NCBI GenBank assembly: GCA_003994795.1
Contig: AP018269.1
Coordinates: 4,241,677-4,305,676 of the forward strand
Direction of reading: 5' to 3'
From: Cylindrospermum sp. NIES-4074
GTDB lineage: Bacteria; Cyanobacteriota; Cyanobacteriia; Cyanobacteriales; Nostocaceae
Length of the DNA: 64,000 bases
Part shown: piece after piece, positions 1 to 8,386 of the stretch
How the letters are laid out: the number at the start of each line of letters is the position of its first letter
Numbering within the stretch: the first letter of the stretch is position 1
Program-made: the position numbers and the translations under genes
Notes under the pieces: generated by a model
What the model was told of the DNA's origin: nothing
The model's database searches: none
What the model saw: the letters and a program-made list of their open reading frames with translations, nothing else

Positions 1-536
<536 letters not shown>

Positions 537-890
537 CTACTTGCCTAAAATAGAGCCTTTCAAAGCTTCAACGTTAGCCATTGCAGCGGCTGCATCGGCG
601 GCTGATACACCACTAGCGGTCATTGCAGCATTCAAGTGTTTGACGATAGTATCAAACTGAGCTTGTTGTAGCTTCATGCCTGTGTGGGTTTTTTCCATTG
701 GACGACCAGCGTATTGCTTTGGCCCTTCAAGGATTTGAGAGAAGAAAGCAATTTGATGAGCGCGTTGTTTTGCCATATCTGTTTTAGCAAAGTAACCGCT
801 GACGGAGCTATCTGCCAGAACACTCTTGTGGAAAGCATCAACAACTTTCTCAACTGTGGCTTGTCCGCCGATTTTGTCGTATAAACCCAT
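537..890 (-). CDS. glbN: Cyanoglobin, group I truncated haemoglobin
   Basis: 117-residue 2/2 haemoglobin that binds haem and O2. The protein opens MGLYDKIGGQATVEKVVDAF and contains the family segment DMAKQRAHQIAFFSQ (about 38-52). His69 in KTHTGMKLQQ matches the proximal F8 histidine; His45 lies at the E10 position; the B10 position appears to be His21 rather than the more usual Tyr. Length fits group I globins, which are about 115-125 residues. It sits between nifU and nifH on the same strand, the arrangement known for Nostoc commune glbN, where the protein is made under nitrogen-fixing, low-O2 conditions. A role in O2 handling near nitrogenase is inference. Confidence 0.95.
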   Translation of the reverse strand: MGLYDKIGGQATVEKVVDAFHKSVLADSSVSGYFAKTDMAKQRAHQIAFFSQILEGPKQYAGRPMEKTHTGMKLQQAQFDTIVKHLNAAMTASGVSAADAAAAMANVEALKGSILGK

Positions 891-1079
891 AATCTTTCTC
901 CTTTCCTGTGAAGCGAGTTGGATGGTGAAGTTTGCAATTAAGCGTTGAATCTCTACGCCTATATGCTGTGTTTTGTAAGCTGAACTGAAGTCTTGATTGT
1001 TGAGAATTATCTGGCGTCAAATCCTACTTTCAGTTCCTAGCTGATACACATAAATGTATCTTCGTAAAGACTTTATTTC

Positions 1080-1994
1080 CTACAGCAAGGGCGAAACTGC
1101 TTCGACTACAAGGTTTTTGCTAACACGATCTTGTAATCTGGCTTCGATCGCAATCTTGAGTGTGGCAGTGCTGCTAGAACAAGAACCGCAAGCACCTTGA
1201 AGGATCACTTTCACGCGATCGCCTTCTACATCGTACAGTTCAACATCTCCCCCGTCGGCGATCAATACAGGTCTGACTTCTTCATCAAGCACTTTTTGAA
1301 TTAAGGCAATTCTTTGCACATTGGTCAGCGGTTTTTGCTGTCCAGAAGTGGAGATATCTGTAGAGGTCTTCACGCCGTTGTTGTTGCGGGTTGATGTGGC
1401 GGCTTCCTGCTGTACTTCTTTAATAATATCATCAATGTTGGCTAAACAAGAACCGCATCCGCCACCAGCTTTCACATAATTTGTTACCTGTTCAGCACTG
1501 GTGAGTTTATTTTCTAAAACTGCACGGCGAATCTTTGACTCGCTAATGCCAAAGCAGCTACAAACTAACGCACCTTCATCATCGTCATCATGTGCCGCTA
1601 GGGGAATGCCTCGATAATTATAGATGGCTGCTTCTAAGGCTTCTTGCCCCATAACTGAGCAGTGCATCTTGGCTTCTGGTAATCCACCCAAGTAATCTGC
1701 AATGTCTTTGTTAGAGACTTTCAAGGCTTCATCTAAGGTTAAGCCCTTAATCATCTCGGTTAACGCACTGCTCGATGCGATCGCACTGGTGCAACCAAAT
1801 GTCTGAAAGCGTGCATCTAGAATTTTATCAGATTGTACTTCAACTTTCAGGTGCAATCTCAAAGCATCACCACAAGCAATGCTTCCTACCTCTCCAGTTG
1901 CTACCTTAACGCCGGTTTCGCCGGTTTCTTCAATTGCTCCCTGATTTTTGGGATCGTAAAACAACTCTAATACTTTATCGGTGTAGTCCCACAT
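1080..1994 (-). CDS. nifU: Nitrogenase Fe-S cluster scaffold NifU
   Basis: Three-domain scaffold that assembles [2Fe-2S]/[4Fe-4S] clusters from NifS-derived sulfur for NifH and other nif proteins. From the ATG at 1994 (protein begins MWDYTDKVLEL; the reading frame extends two codons upstream to a TTG, which I do not use) there are an IscU-like domain with Cys41, Cys68 and Cys112, a central BFD-like ferredoxin domain with Cys145, Cys147, Cys180 and Cys183, and a C-terminal Nfu domain with the CGSC motif near 269-272. Length of 304 residues is normal. It follows nifS and precedes glbN on the minus strand. Confidence 0.97.
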   Translation of the reverse strand: MWDYTDKVLELFYDPKNQGAIEETGETGVKVATGEVGSIACGDALRLHLKVEVQSDKILDARFQTFGCTSAIASSSALTEMIKGLTLDEALKVSNKDIADYLGGLPEAKMHCSVMGQEALEAAIYNYRGIPLAAHDDDDEGALVCSCFGISESKIRRAVLENKLTSAEQVTNYVKAGGGCGSCLANIDDIIKEVQQEAATSTRNNNGVKTSTDISTSGQQKPLTNVQRIALIQKVLDEEVRPVLIADGGDVELYDVEGDRVKVILQGACGSCSSSTATLKIAIEARLQDRVSKNLVVEAVSPLL

Positions 1995-2000
1995 GGTCAA

Positions 2001-2081
2001 TTTTAGATTTTGGATTTTAGATTTTGGATTTAAGATTAGTCAGTAGTCAGTTATCATTTACTACTGACCAATGACTAATGA
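2001..2081. repeat. Short tandem repeats between nifS and nifU
   Basis: Two simple arrays lie here: copies of an ATTTTAGATTTTGG-like unit next to the nifU start (about 2002-2035), and copies of the heptamer AATGACT (about 2065-2090). The heptamer array reaches into nifS, so the final SH-stop of NifS is written by the repeat (AGT CAT TAG on the coding strand). Such short tandem repeats are typical of heterocystous cyanobacteria. Confidence 0.75.
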
Positions 2082-3287
2082 CTAATGACTAGCGACAACT
2101 GACTGTTGTTGTAACCAACCCGCCTCGTCATTTTTGAAGGGTGAGAGGGCGCGTAAACGTTCAACAATTTCAGGCATTACAGCGATCACTTGGTCGATTT
2201 CAGCTTCTGTGGTGTAGCGACTGAGGCTGAAGCGAATAGAACCGTGCAAAGTAGTGTAGGGTAAACCCATAGCCCGGAGGACGTGGGAAGGTTCCAGTGA
2301 ACCAGAAGTACAAGCAGAACCAGATGAGGCACAGATACCGTATTTATTTAAAGAAAGCAGAATTGCTTCACCTTCGATATACTTAAAGCCTATATTGGTG
2401 GTGTTTGGCAATCTCTGCGTAGGATCACCATTAACTTCACAGTGAGGAATTGCAGCGAGTAAAGTTTTTTCCAGGCGATCGCGCAATTTTCTTTCTCTCT
2501 TGATCGCCTCTTCTAAATGTAACAGTTCCAGTTCCGCCGCTTTGCCCAAGGCAATAATTCCCGGAACATTCTCTGTTCCCGCACGGCGTCCCCGTTCTTG
2601 GTGTCCCCCAATCAGGAAGGGACGGAACCTCACCCCACGTCGCACATACAAAGCACCAATTCCTTTGGGTGCGTGCAGTTTGTGACCAGACAGAGTTAAC
2701 ATATCAATGGTGCTAGTCTTCATATTCAGCGGGATTTTTCCCACTGCTTGCACCGCATCGACGTGGAAGATAGCGCCTCGTTCTTTAACTCTTAACCCAA
2801 TTTGCTCAATTGGGAAAACCGTACCAGTTTCATTATTAGCATACATAATTGACACCAAGGCGGTGTTACCTGTCAGGGAAGCCTCTAATTCATTTAGATC
2901 CAACTGTCCCTGAGCATTCACCGAAAGATAAGTAACACTATAACCTTGGGTTTCTAGTTGTTTGCAGACATTCAACACCGCTGCGTGTTCTACTTGGGTG
3001 GTGATGATATGTCGCTTGTCTGGCTGTGCTAGCAATGCTGCACGGATAGCGGCGTTATTTCCCTCAGTTCCACAACTGGTAAAGATAATTTCTGATTCAT
3101 CAGCACCCAGGAGGGCTGCAAGTTGTTGTCTGGCTGTTTTTACCCCTTTGCCGACTTGTCCGCCAAAGGAATGCATACTAGAGGGATTACCGTAAAAGTC
3201 CGTCAGGTAAGGCAGCATTGCCTCTACAACTACTGGGTCTACCTTAGTGGTGGCATTATTATCGAGATAGATGCAGTTCTTTTGCAT
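2082..3287 (-). CDS. nifS: Cysteine desulfurase NifS
   Basis: PLP-dependent enzyme that takes sulfur from L-cysteine and passes it to NifU. I choose the ATG at 3287 (MQKNCIYLDNNATTKVDP). The open frame reaches back to a TTG at 3362, but those 25 codons include a GC-rich palindrome (GGCGGGG/CCCCGCC) between fdxN and nifS and look non-coding. The 401-residue protein has the N-terminal NNATT motif, the PLP lysine Lys203 in SGHKLHAPKG and the catalytic Cys326 in SSGSACTSG. The C-terminal codons and stop come from a tandem heptamer repeat. Confidence 0.96.
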   Translation of the reverse strand: MQKNCIYLDNNATTKVDPVVVEAMLPYLTDFYGNPSSMHSFGGQVGKGVKTARQQLAALLGADESEIIFTSCGTEGNNAAIRAALLAQPDKRHIITTQVEHAAVLNVCKQLETQGYSVTYLSVNAQGQLDLNELEASLTGNTALVSIMYANNETGTVFPIEQIGLRVKERGAIFHVDAVQAVGKIPLNMKTSTIDMLTLSGHKLHAPKGIGALYVRRGVRFRPFLIGGHQERGRRAGTENVPGIIALGKAAELELLHLEEAIKRERKLRDRLEKTLLAAIPHCEVNGDPTQRLPNTTNIGFKYIEGEAILLSLNKYGICASSGSACTSGSLEPSHVLRAMGLPYTTLHGSIRFSLSRYTTEAEIDQVIAVMPEIVERLRALSPFKNDEAGWLQQQSVVASH

Positions 3288-3358
3288 TGTTTCTAATTTT
3301 ATTTCATAAGGGCCATGTAGGGGCGGGGTTTCCCCGCCCAATGCCGGCAGATAATTAC

Positions 3359-3703
3359 TCAAGCTGCTACTTGGCGTTGACGCTTTTCTAACTGCTCAGA
3401 GAAGGTCTGGGAATAAGTGTTAAACCAACGCTCCCAGTAATCTTGTTTATTGGTTAACTTAGCTAAGACGCGGTTATAATTGGCAAACCAACTTTCCCAA
3501 TAATCGCTGGGCTGTTTAACGCAACCGTTGCAGGTGGGACAACCAGCTTTACACTGAGGTACGGTATGAATACTACCAACGCAATTTGTGCAAAGTTCAG
3601 GATCAATCCAGCGCTGGTCGTCAACTATCTTAATTGCATTGGTGGGACAGACAGACAGACAAAGATCACAGGAAATACACTGGCTAGTGATTTGGTAAGC
3701 CAT
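3359..3703 (-). CDS. fdxN: 2[4Fe-4S] ferredoxin FdxN
   Basis: Bacterial-type ferredoxin of 114 residues. Two Cys clusters are visible: CISCDLCLSVCP near 9-20 and a longer-looped second set, CTNC followed by CKAGCPTCNGC (about 38-61). It lies between nifB and nifS, the standard cyanobacterial position; in Anabaena PCC 7120 this gene is interrupted by the fdxN excision element. Here it is continuous and intact. Likely an electron donor in nif cofactor assembly; the partner is not shown by sequence. Confidence 0.94.
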   Translation of the reverse strand: MAYQITSQCISCDLCLSVCPTNAIKIVDDQRWIDPELCTNCVGSIHTVPQCKAGCPTCNGCVKQPSDYWESWFANYNRVLAKLTNKQDYWERWFNTYSQTFSEQLEKRQRQVAA

Positions 3704-3715
3704 GATTATTTACCT

Positions 3716-3838
3716 TTTTTGGGGATTAGGGATTGGTAATTGGTAATTGGGAAAAAGGTAATAGCTAATTGCTAATTGGTAATTATTCAGACTATTACCC
3801 ATTACCCATTACCCATTACCCATTACCCATTACCCATT
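3716..3838. repeat. Tandem CATTACC heptamers between nifB and fdxN
   Basis: The gap has imperfect TTGGTAATTGG-type repeats followed by about six perfect copies of the heptamer CATTACC (about 3793-3838). The array overlaps the nifB 3' end: the final Asn-Gly and the TAA stop of NifB lie inside it. Confidence 0.85.
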
Positions 3839-5365
3839 AGCTGTTACGTATTGCTCGTAAAACTCTAAAGCAACCTTTTCAATTACGTCGTAAGCTTCAA
3901 TGGTTTGGATGCCAGCTTCTTGCAGTTTTTCTTTGGGACAGTTACCAATCTTGGAAACCAAAACTGCTTTACAATCGGCGATCGCTTTCATTGTATGTTC
4001 AAAAGTGGCTTCTTCACTGTATCCACCTTGACAATACTGGTCAATCTTGCGATGACTGACAAAGCGTGCTTCGTTACCATCCACTTCATAAATCTGGAAT
4101 TCTTTCGCATGACCGAAGTGTTGGTTAACCAACCCACCACCCTTGGTTGCTACTGCAACTAGGATTTTGGGGTTGTTTTGTAGAGACGTTGCATGCAACG
4201 TCTCTACAGCAGATGCTTTCGCCTTTTCTTTGGCTGCTTTGATTTCTTCTTTGAACTTCTCGATGCCTTCGTGAACTGTAGCGCGTTGTTCTAGGTCATA
4301 TTCTGGAGTCATATCCAAGAATTTATCTTTGGTAAATTCCTGGCTGCGGTCTTCTCCCAATAATCCTACCGCATCGGCTCGGCACTGGCGACAGTGGCGC
4401 ATCATCTTCATGTTACCAGCGCAATTGTCTTGTACTTCCTTCAACTCTTTGGGTGAAGGCCCGCGCTGACCTGTTAAACCGAAGTGTGTGCCGTGTTCAG
4501 GTGCAGAAATCAGCGGCATGATATTGTGCAGAAAAGCACCATGCTCACGAATGTATTTATTGACTTCCACCAAGTGCTGGTCATTAATTCCCGGAATCAT
4601 CACCGAGTTAACTTTGCACAAGATATCAGCTTCTTTCAGGGCTTGCAATCCTTCCATCTGCTTTTCGAGCAGAATCTTAGCCCCTTCAATGCCTCTGTAA
4701 CGCTTGCGTTTGTAGTGAACCCAAGAATAAATCTGTGCGCCGATTTCTGGGTCTATGGTGTTAAAGGTGATAGTAACGTGGTCTATATTTAATTGTTTGA
4801 TGCGATCGATGTATTCGGTCAGCATCAAACCATTGGTTGATAAGCAAAGCTTAATATCTGGTGCTTTGTCTGCAATCAACTCAAAGGTGCGGAAAGTTTT
4901 TTCTGGATTCGCTAAAGGATCACCAGGGCCAGCAATTCCCAAAACTGTCATTTGAGGAATTTTGCCTGCAATCACCAAAGCCTTGTGTGCTGCTTCTTCT
5001 GGTGTTAGCAATTCGCTAACTACCCCAGGGCGACTTTCGTTAGCGCAGTCATATTTGCGGTTACAATAGTTGCATTGAATGTTACAAGCTGGTGCAACTG
5101 CAACGTGCATCCGGGCGTAGTGATGGTGAGCGTCTTCACTATAGCAAGGATGTTGGGCGATGCGTTGTTTAAGCTTTTCGTCCATTTCCACGGTGGCGCT
5201 AGTGTTGCTGTCGCAACCGCAACCACCGGATTTTGCTTGGGTTACTATTGGTTCCTGTTGGTCGGAAGTGAGGAGTCCTGTAGCCGGTAGTGTCATTGAA
5301 TTTCGCAAAAGGTCGGTGGGTTGGCTGCCACTGTGAGAGATGCCGTTGCTATTCACTATGCCCAT
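3830..5365 (-). CDS. nifB: Nitrogenase cofactor biosynthesis radical SAM protein NifB
   Basis: Makes NifB-co, the [8Fe-9S-C] precursor of FeMo-co. The 511-residue protein has the radical-SAM motif CNIQCNYC (Cys94, Cys98, Cys101) followed by the family's [13 protein letters not shown], and a C-terminal NifX/NafY-like domain from about residue 395 ([15 protein letters not shown]...). The linker between the domains contains VETLHATSL, encoded by a 28-bp perfect palindrome at 4180-4207 that occurs elsewhere in Nostocales as a dispersed repeat. The ATG at 5365 gives [13 protein letters not shown]; the first ~65 residues are family-variable, so the start is moderately sure. First gene of the operon, with a long upstream region. 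Confidence 0.97.
   Translation of the reverse strand: MGIVNSNGISHSGSQPTDLLRNSMTLPATGLLTSDQQEPIVTQAKSGGCGCDSNTSATVEMDEKLKQRIAQHPCYSEDAHHHYARMHVAVAPACNIQCNYCNRKYDCANESRPGVVSELLTPEEAAHKALVIAGKIPQMTVLGIAGPGDPLANPEKTFRTFELIADKAPDIKLCLSTNGLMLTEYIDRIKQLNIDHVTITFNTIDPEIGAQIYSWVHYKRKRYRGIEGAKILLEKQMEGLQALKEADILCKVNSVMIPGINDQHLVEVNKYIREHGAFLHNIMPLISAPEHGTHFGLTGQRGPSPKELKEVQDNCAGNMKMMRHCRQCRADAVGLLGEDRSQEFTKDKFLDMTPEYDLEQRATVHEGIEKFKEEIKAAKEKAKASAVETLHATSLQNNPKILVAVATKGGGLVNQHFGHAKEFQIYEVDGNEARFVSHRKIDQYCQGGYSEEATFEHTMKAIADCKAVLVSKIGNCPKEKLQEAGIQTIEAYDVIEKVALEFYEQYVTANG
4180..4207. repeat. 28-bp perfect palindrome inserted in frame in nifB
   Basis: GTAGAGACGTTGCA followed directly by its exact reverse complement. 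It adds nine in-frame codons (VETLHATSL) to the linker between the radical-SAM and NifX-like domains of NifB. The sequence is a recognisable small dispersed repeat of filamentous cyanobacteria (known family, not searched here). Confidence 0.9.
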
Positions 5366-5641
5366 GAATTGAAGTCGCGCCTTATACTCACATAGCCCAC
5401 AGGTAGTTACCCTGGAGCCATATCGTAGACGCCCGTGAAGGCGGCTGATCGCAGGGTAGGGTAGGCTAAAAAATTACACTCTTGAGGTTCGGCTGGTGTG
5501 TCAACGTTTGCTTCTTGGGTAGAATTTGGACGTACAACCGCGACTTCTATTCACTTCAGGCATGGTGCTATCTCATCCCTCCACTCACTTTTCGCTTTGA
5601 TTTTTTGGATTAGAGCGTTGAGTGATTGGCGATATAAGATT
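5366..5641 (-). promoter_or_regulatory. nifB leader / 5' untranslated region
   Basis: About 275 bp between the nifB start and the conserved upstream module. No convincing gene is seen; the short frames here have no recognisable protein. The part next to nifB (about 5395-5465) has repeat-like GC-rich sequence. A long nifB leader is likely; the transcription start cannot be placed. Confidence 0.4.
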
Positions 5642-5914
5642 TATATCAGCCCGCCATTGCTAGGCAAATTAGCTATCTGGGATAGAATTTATTGGATTTA
5701 TTAAGTTTGTACTCAAAACCATCAAACCCCGATGTGGCAAGCATTACCAGAATTAAAAAATATTTTTTCAGGTAGGGGTTCTAGTGTTTTCTGATTGGGG
5801 TACGAGTATTTATGGAATGGGGTTCAGGATTTCTTTGTACTCATTTGAAATCCAATTCCATCAAGGGATTGAGCATTATTTTGGCGGTTTTTCGTTAACA
5901 CAAATCTGTACTCA
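5642..5914 (-). promoter_or_regulatory. Conserved nif upstream module (nifB copy)
   Basis: Read on the plus strand it has three exact TGTACTCA boxes at 5708-5715, 5836-5843 and 5907-5914, a TATATCAG motif at 5642, a TTTATTGGA...ATTAAG segment just left of the first box, and three GGGGT-type motifs between the first and second boxes (about 5775, 5797 and 5819), with GAGTATTTAT between the last two. The same elements, in the same order and at nearly the same spacing, recur in inverted orientation upstream of nifP (12430-12695). Relative to the downstream nif gene both copies point the same way. Probably the activator-binding region for nifB; CnfR/PatB is the candidate by inference. Confidence 0.7.
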
Positions 5915-6258
5915 TATTCGCCTCAAATCCCGCAACAGAACAATAATTTCCAGGGGATTTAAGGTGGAAAACTGGAGTAGGCTATGTCGTGCCACTCCAG
6001 ATACGTGCGAAATTCAATTCTGTATCCAACATATCATTTATTTTTGGCGAAAAATGTAATTCATATTTTTTTAATTTTTGCATTAATAATCATATTCAAT
6101 AGCGGCTATAAGCCTTATAAAATGGAGCCTACAGACCTTTAAGAATAGGCGTCTCGATGCAGATGATTTTCAAATAATTTAATTTTTCACTGCTCTTAGT
6201 GCTGGCTATAAATACTCATTACTTCACCAAAAACATGAGTTATTAGGGATTACAGACT
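5915..6258. other. Non-coding stretch left of the accessory island
   Basis: About 340 bp without a recognisable gene on either strand, AT-rich from about 6050. It separates the nifB regulatory module from the first island remnant. I see no tRNA, terminator or repeat that I can name. Confidence 0.5.
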
Positions 6259-6269
6259 ATGTTCACAGC

Positions 6270-6440
6270 CAGAAACCCCTCTCACGGCTCTACAAGTCCT
6301 ACAAAACTAGGGAAACATCCAATCAGTCAAGCAGTGTTAGTTAATGGCGCTGCGGGTGCTGTGGGCATTTTTGCGGTGCAAATTGCTAAGGCTTTGGGGG
6401 CGGAGGTGACGGGATTTTATAGTACCAAAAACAACCAGCA
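6270..6440 (+). pseudogene. Fragment of a zinc-type quinone oxidoreductase gene
   Basis: A ~160-bp stretch is nearly identical to the internal part of the complete oxidoreductase gene at about 7800-7960: both encode QAVLVNGAAG/QRVLVNGAAG, then VGIFAVQIAKALGAEVTG and STKN. Only this NAD(P)-binding Rossmann segment is present, preceded by a degraded match to the CTCACGGCTCTA...GGGAAA..TTCAATCAG region. The open frame over it runs into unrelated sequence before a stop at about 6513. A broken duplicate, not a functional gene. Confidence 0.8.
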
Positions 6441-6509
6441 GCCGCTCCAATTTTGTTACAATCGTTATAAATTTTATTGTCCCATAGCCAATGTCATCGG
6501 TTACAACCC

Positions 6510-7091
6510 ATGATTACTACCGTTGAGCGTCGCTACAGTTTAGATGAATATCGCGCCCTTGAAGAAAAAGCAGAAGGACGCAGCGAATATCGTAATGGAG
6601 AAATTGTACCAATGGCCGGAGGATCACTCAAGCACAGCCGTATCGGGGGCAATATTTTTGCCTTTCTTAAGTTTCTTCTGCGGGATACTCAATTTGAGCC
6701 AATTAACAGCGATTTGCGGCTGTGGATTCCTGAACATCAACGAGGAGTGTATCCAGACGTGATGATTTTTGAGGGTGAACCACAACTAAATGATGGTCGC
6801 TTAGATGAAGTTTTAAATCCTATTCTGATTGTTGAAGTTCTCTCCCCCTCAACAGCAGATTACGACCGCCAAAGTAAATTTCGGATGTATCGTTCGATTC
6901 CTAGTTTTTGCGAATATTTATTAGTCGAGCAAGATGAACCTTTTATAGAACGCTATAGCAAGCAAACTCAAGGTTGGTTACTCAGTGACTTTAACGATTT
7001 GGAGAAATCTATTTCTTTAGAATCAGTTGGGGTTGAATTACCAATGGCGGAAATTTATCGCGGTGTTATTTTTGGCTCAGGAAAATCTTAA
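6510..7091 (+). CDS. Uma2 family endonuclease-like protein
   Basis: Member of the Uma2 (DUF820) family, a PD-(D/E)XK nuclease-fold group greatly expanded in cyanobacteria; cellular role unknown. I choose the ATG at 6510 (MITTVERRYSLDEYRALEEK) over one 11 codons upstream. Family signatures are RSEYRNGEIVPMAGGS, YPDVMIFEGE and the IVEVLSPSTADYDRQSKFRMYR block; the acidic residues and E-V-L-S-P stretch match the expected active-site region. Length of 193 residues is typical. It directly follows the oxidoreductase fragment. Confidence 0.9.
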   Translation: MITTVERRYSLDEYRALEEKAEGRSEYRNGEIVPMAGGSLKHSRIGGNIFAFLKFLLRDTQFEPINSDLRLWIPEHQRGVYPDVMIFEGEPQLNDGRLDEVLNPILIVEVLSPSTADYDRQSKFRMYRSIPSFCEYLLVEQDEPFIERYSKQTQGWLLSDFNDLEKSISLESVGVELPMAEIYRGVIFGSGKS

Positions 7092-7146
7092 AGACTTCAA
7101 TCACTATCTCAGATAAGATTTTATAGCTTTAGGGAGAGAAGATAAT

Positions 7147-7335
7147 ATGAGCTATCACGATATTATTACAATTGAGCCAGATAAGCGGGGTGGTAAACCT
7201 TGTATTCGCCGGATGAGAATCACCGTGTATGATGTTCTGGGCTGGTTGGCAGCAGGTATGTCTCATCCAGAGATATTAGAGGATTTTCCTGAATTAACAG
7301 AAGAGGACATTAGGGCTTGTCTAGAATTGTACTAA
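7147..7335 (+). CDS. DUF433 family antitoxin-like protein, short
   Basis: 62-residue DUF433 protein, a winged-helix-like domain usually found as the antitoxin beside a DUF5615 PIN-like toxin. Visible motifs: IITIEPDKRGGKPCIRRMRITVYDVLGWLAAGMS and the ILEDFPELTEEDIRACL ending. Family members usually run another 10-15 residues past this point; here the frame stops after CLELY and no toxin gene follows, so it may be a truncated orphan. Confidence 0.75.
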   Translation: MSYHDIITIEPDKRGGKPCIRRMRITVYDVLGWLAAGMSHPEILEDFPELTEEDIRACLELY

Positions 7336-7421
7336 TGCTTGAAAAAACTGGATCAAATATTCTAAATATTTAATATTATGGTGCATTTTTTCGTAAAACA
7401 GGGTAGCAAGGAGGAACGGTG

Positions 7422-8369
7422 ATGAAAGCAATTGTTATCCGGCGGTATGGAACTCCTGAGGTGTTGCAGTATGAGGATGTGGAGTTACCAAAAATTAAGC
7501 CTAACCAGTTACTTATCAAGGTTTACGCTAGTTGTGTTAACCCCATTGATTGGAAAATCCGCAAAGGGATGTTGAGCTTAATTACAGGTAACAAATTCCC
7601 GATGGTTTTGGGGCTGGATGTGGCTGGTGAAGTGGTGGAGGTTGGCTCCCAAGTAACGCGCTTTCAGCCTGGAGCCGCTATTTATGGCAGCACTGACTTA
7701 TTTGGGGGGGCTTATGCAGAATATGCTGCTGTTTCTGAAAAGTGGGCGGCTCCCAAACCAATAAACATGACATATCAAGAAGCTGCATCTTTACCAGGAA
7801 GCGCTCTCACGGCTCTAAAAGCCCTGCGAGGTGAGGGAAATATTCAATCAGGTCAAAGGGTGTTAGTTAATGGCGCTGCGGGTGGTGTGGGCATTTTTGC
7901 GGTGCAAATTGCCAAGGCTTTGGGGGCAGAGGTGACGGGTGTTTGCAGTACCAAAAACTTGGATTTTGTTAAATCTCTGGGTGCAGACCGTGTGATTGAC
8001 TATACGCAACAAGATTTCACCCAAGATCCGGTGCAATATGACATTATTTTAGATGCGGTTGGTAAACGCTCTTTTTCTGATTGCAAAAGAGTTCTGAAGC
8101 CGAATGGGGTTTATATCACCACATTACCTACACTAGAAAACATGGTGCAGATTGCTTTAACGGCGTTAATTCCTGGTCAAAAAGCTAAATTTGTCTTGAA
8201 TAATCCCACAAATCAGGATTTGGTTTATGTGAAAGAGTTGATTGAGGCAGGCAAAATCCGCACAGTGATCGATCGCACCTATCCTTTAAACGAACTAGCT
8301 GCTGCTCATGCTTACAGTGAAACCGAGCGTGCAGTGGGAAAAATTGCGATCGCCATTAATTCCGTTTGA
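7422..8369 (+). CDS. NAD(P)-dependent quinone oxidoreductase / zinc-type alcohol dehydrogenase-like
   Basis: Medium-chain dehydrogenase/reductase of 315 residues. A clear ribosome site (AAGGAGG about 8 bp upstream) favours the ATG at 7422 over the GTG one codon earlier. The N-terminal GroES-like domain (MKAIVIRRYGTPEVLQYEDV) is followed by the Rossmann motif VLVNGAAGGVGIFAVQIAKALGA and then STKNLDFVKSLGADRVIDY. It lacks the usual structural-zinc cysteine cluster, as in quinone-reductase/crotonase-type members. Substrate unknown. A partial copy of its Rossmann region lies at 6270-6440. Confidence 0.9.
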   Translation: MKAIVIRRYGTPEVLQYEDVELPKIKPNQLLIKVYASCVNPIDWKIRKGMLSLITGNKFPMVLGLDVAGEVVEVGSQVTRFQPGAAIYGSTDLFGGAYAEYAAVSEKWAAPKPINMTYQEAASLPGSALTALKALRGEGNIQSGQRVLVNGAAGGVGIFAVQIAKALGAEVTGVCSTKNLDFVKSLGADRVIDYTQQDFTQDPVQYDIILDAVGKRSFSDCKRVLKPNGVYITTLPTLENMVQIALTALIPGQKAKFVLNNPTNQDLVYVKELIEAGKIRTVIDRTYPLNELAAAHAYSETERAVGKIAIAINSV

Positions 8370-8386
8370 TTTGGCGGTATCTTCGG

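Noticed and set aside
3288-3362. 25-codon N-terminal extension of NifS to a TTG overlapping fdxN
   Set aside because: It includes a GC-rich palindrome and the normal NifS start is the ATG at 3287.
3359-5365. Searched for an fdxN or nif excision element because xisH/xisI homologues are present
   Set aside because: nifB, fdxN, nifS and nifU are continuous and no recombinase gene is in the window.
5498-6059. Two plus-strand frames of 68 and 91 codons upstream of nifB
   Set aside because: They overlap the conserved nif regulatory module, resemble no protein, and their counterparts near nifP are not open in the same way.
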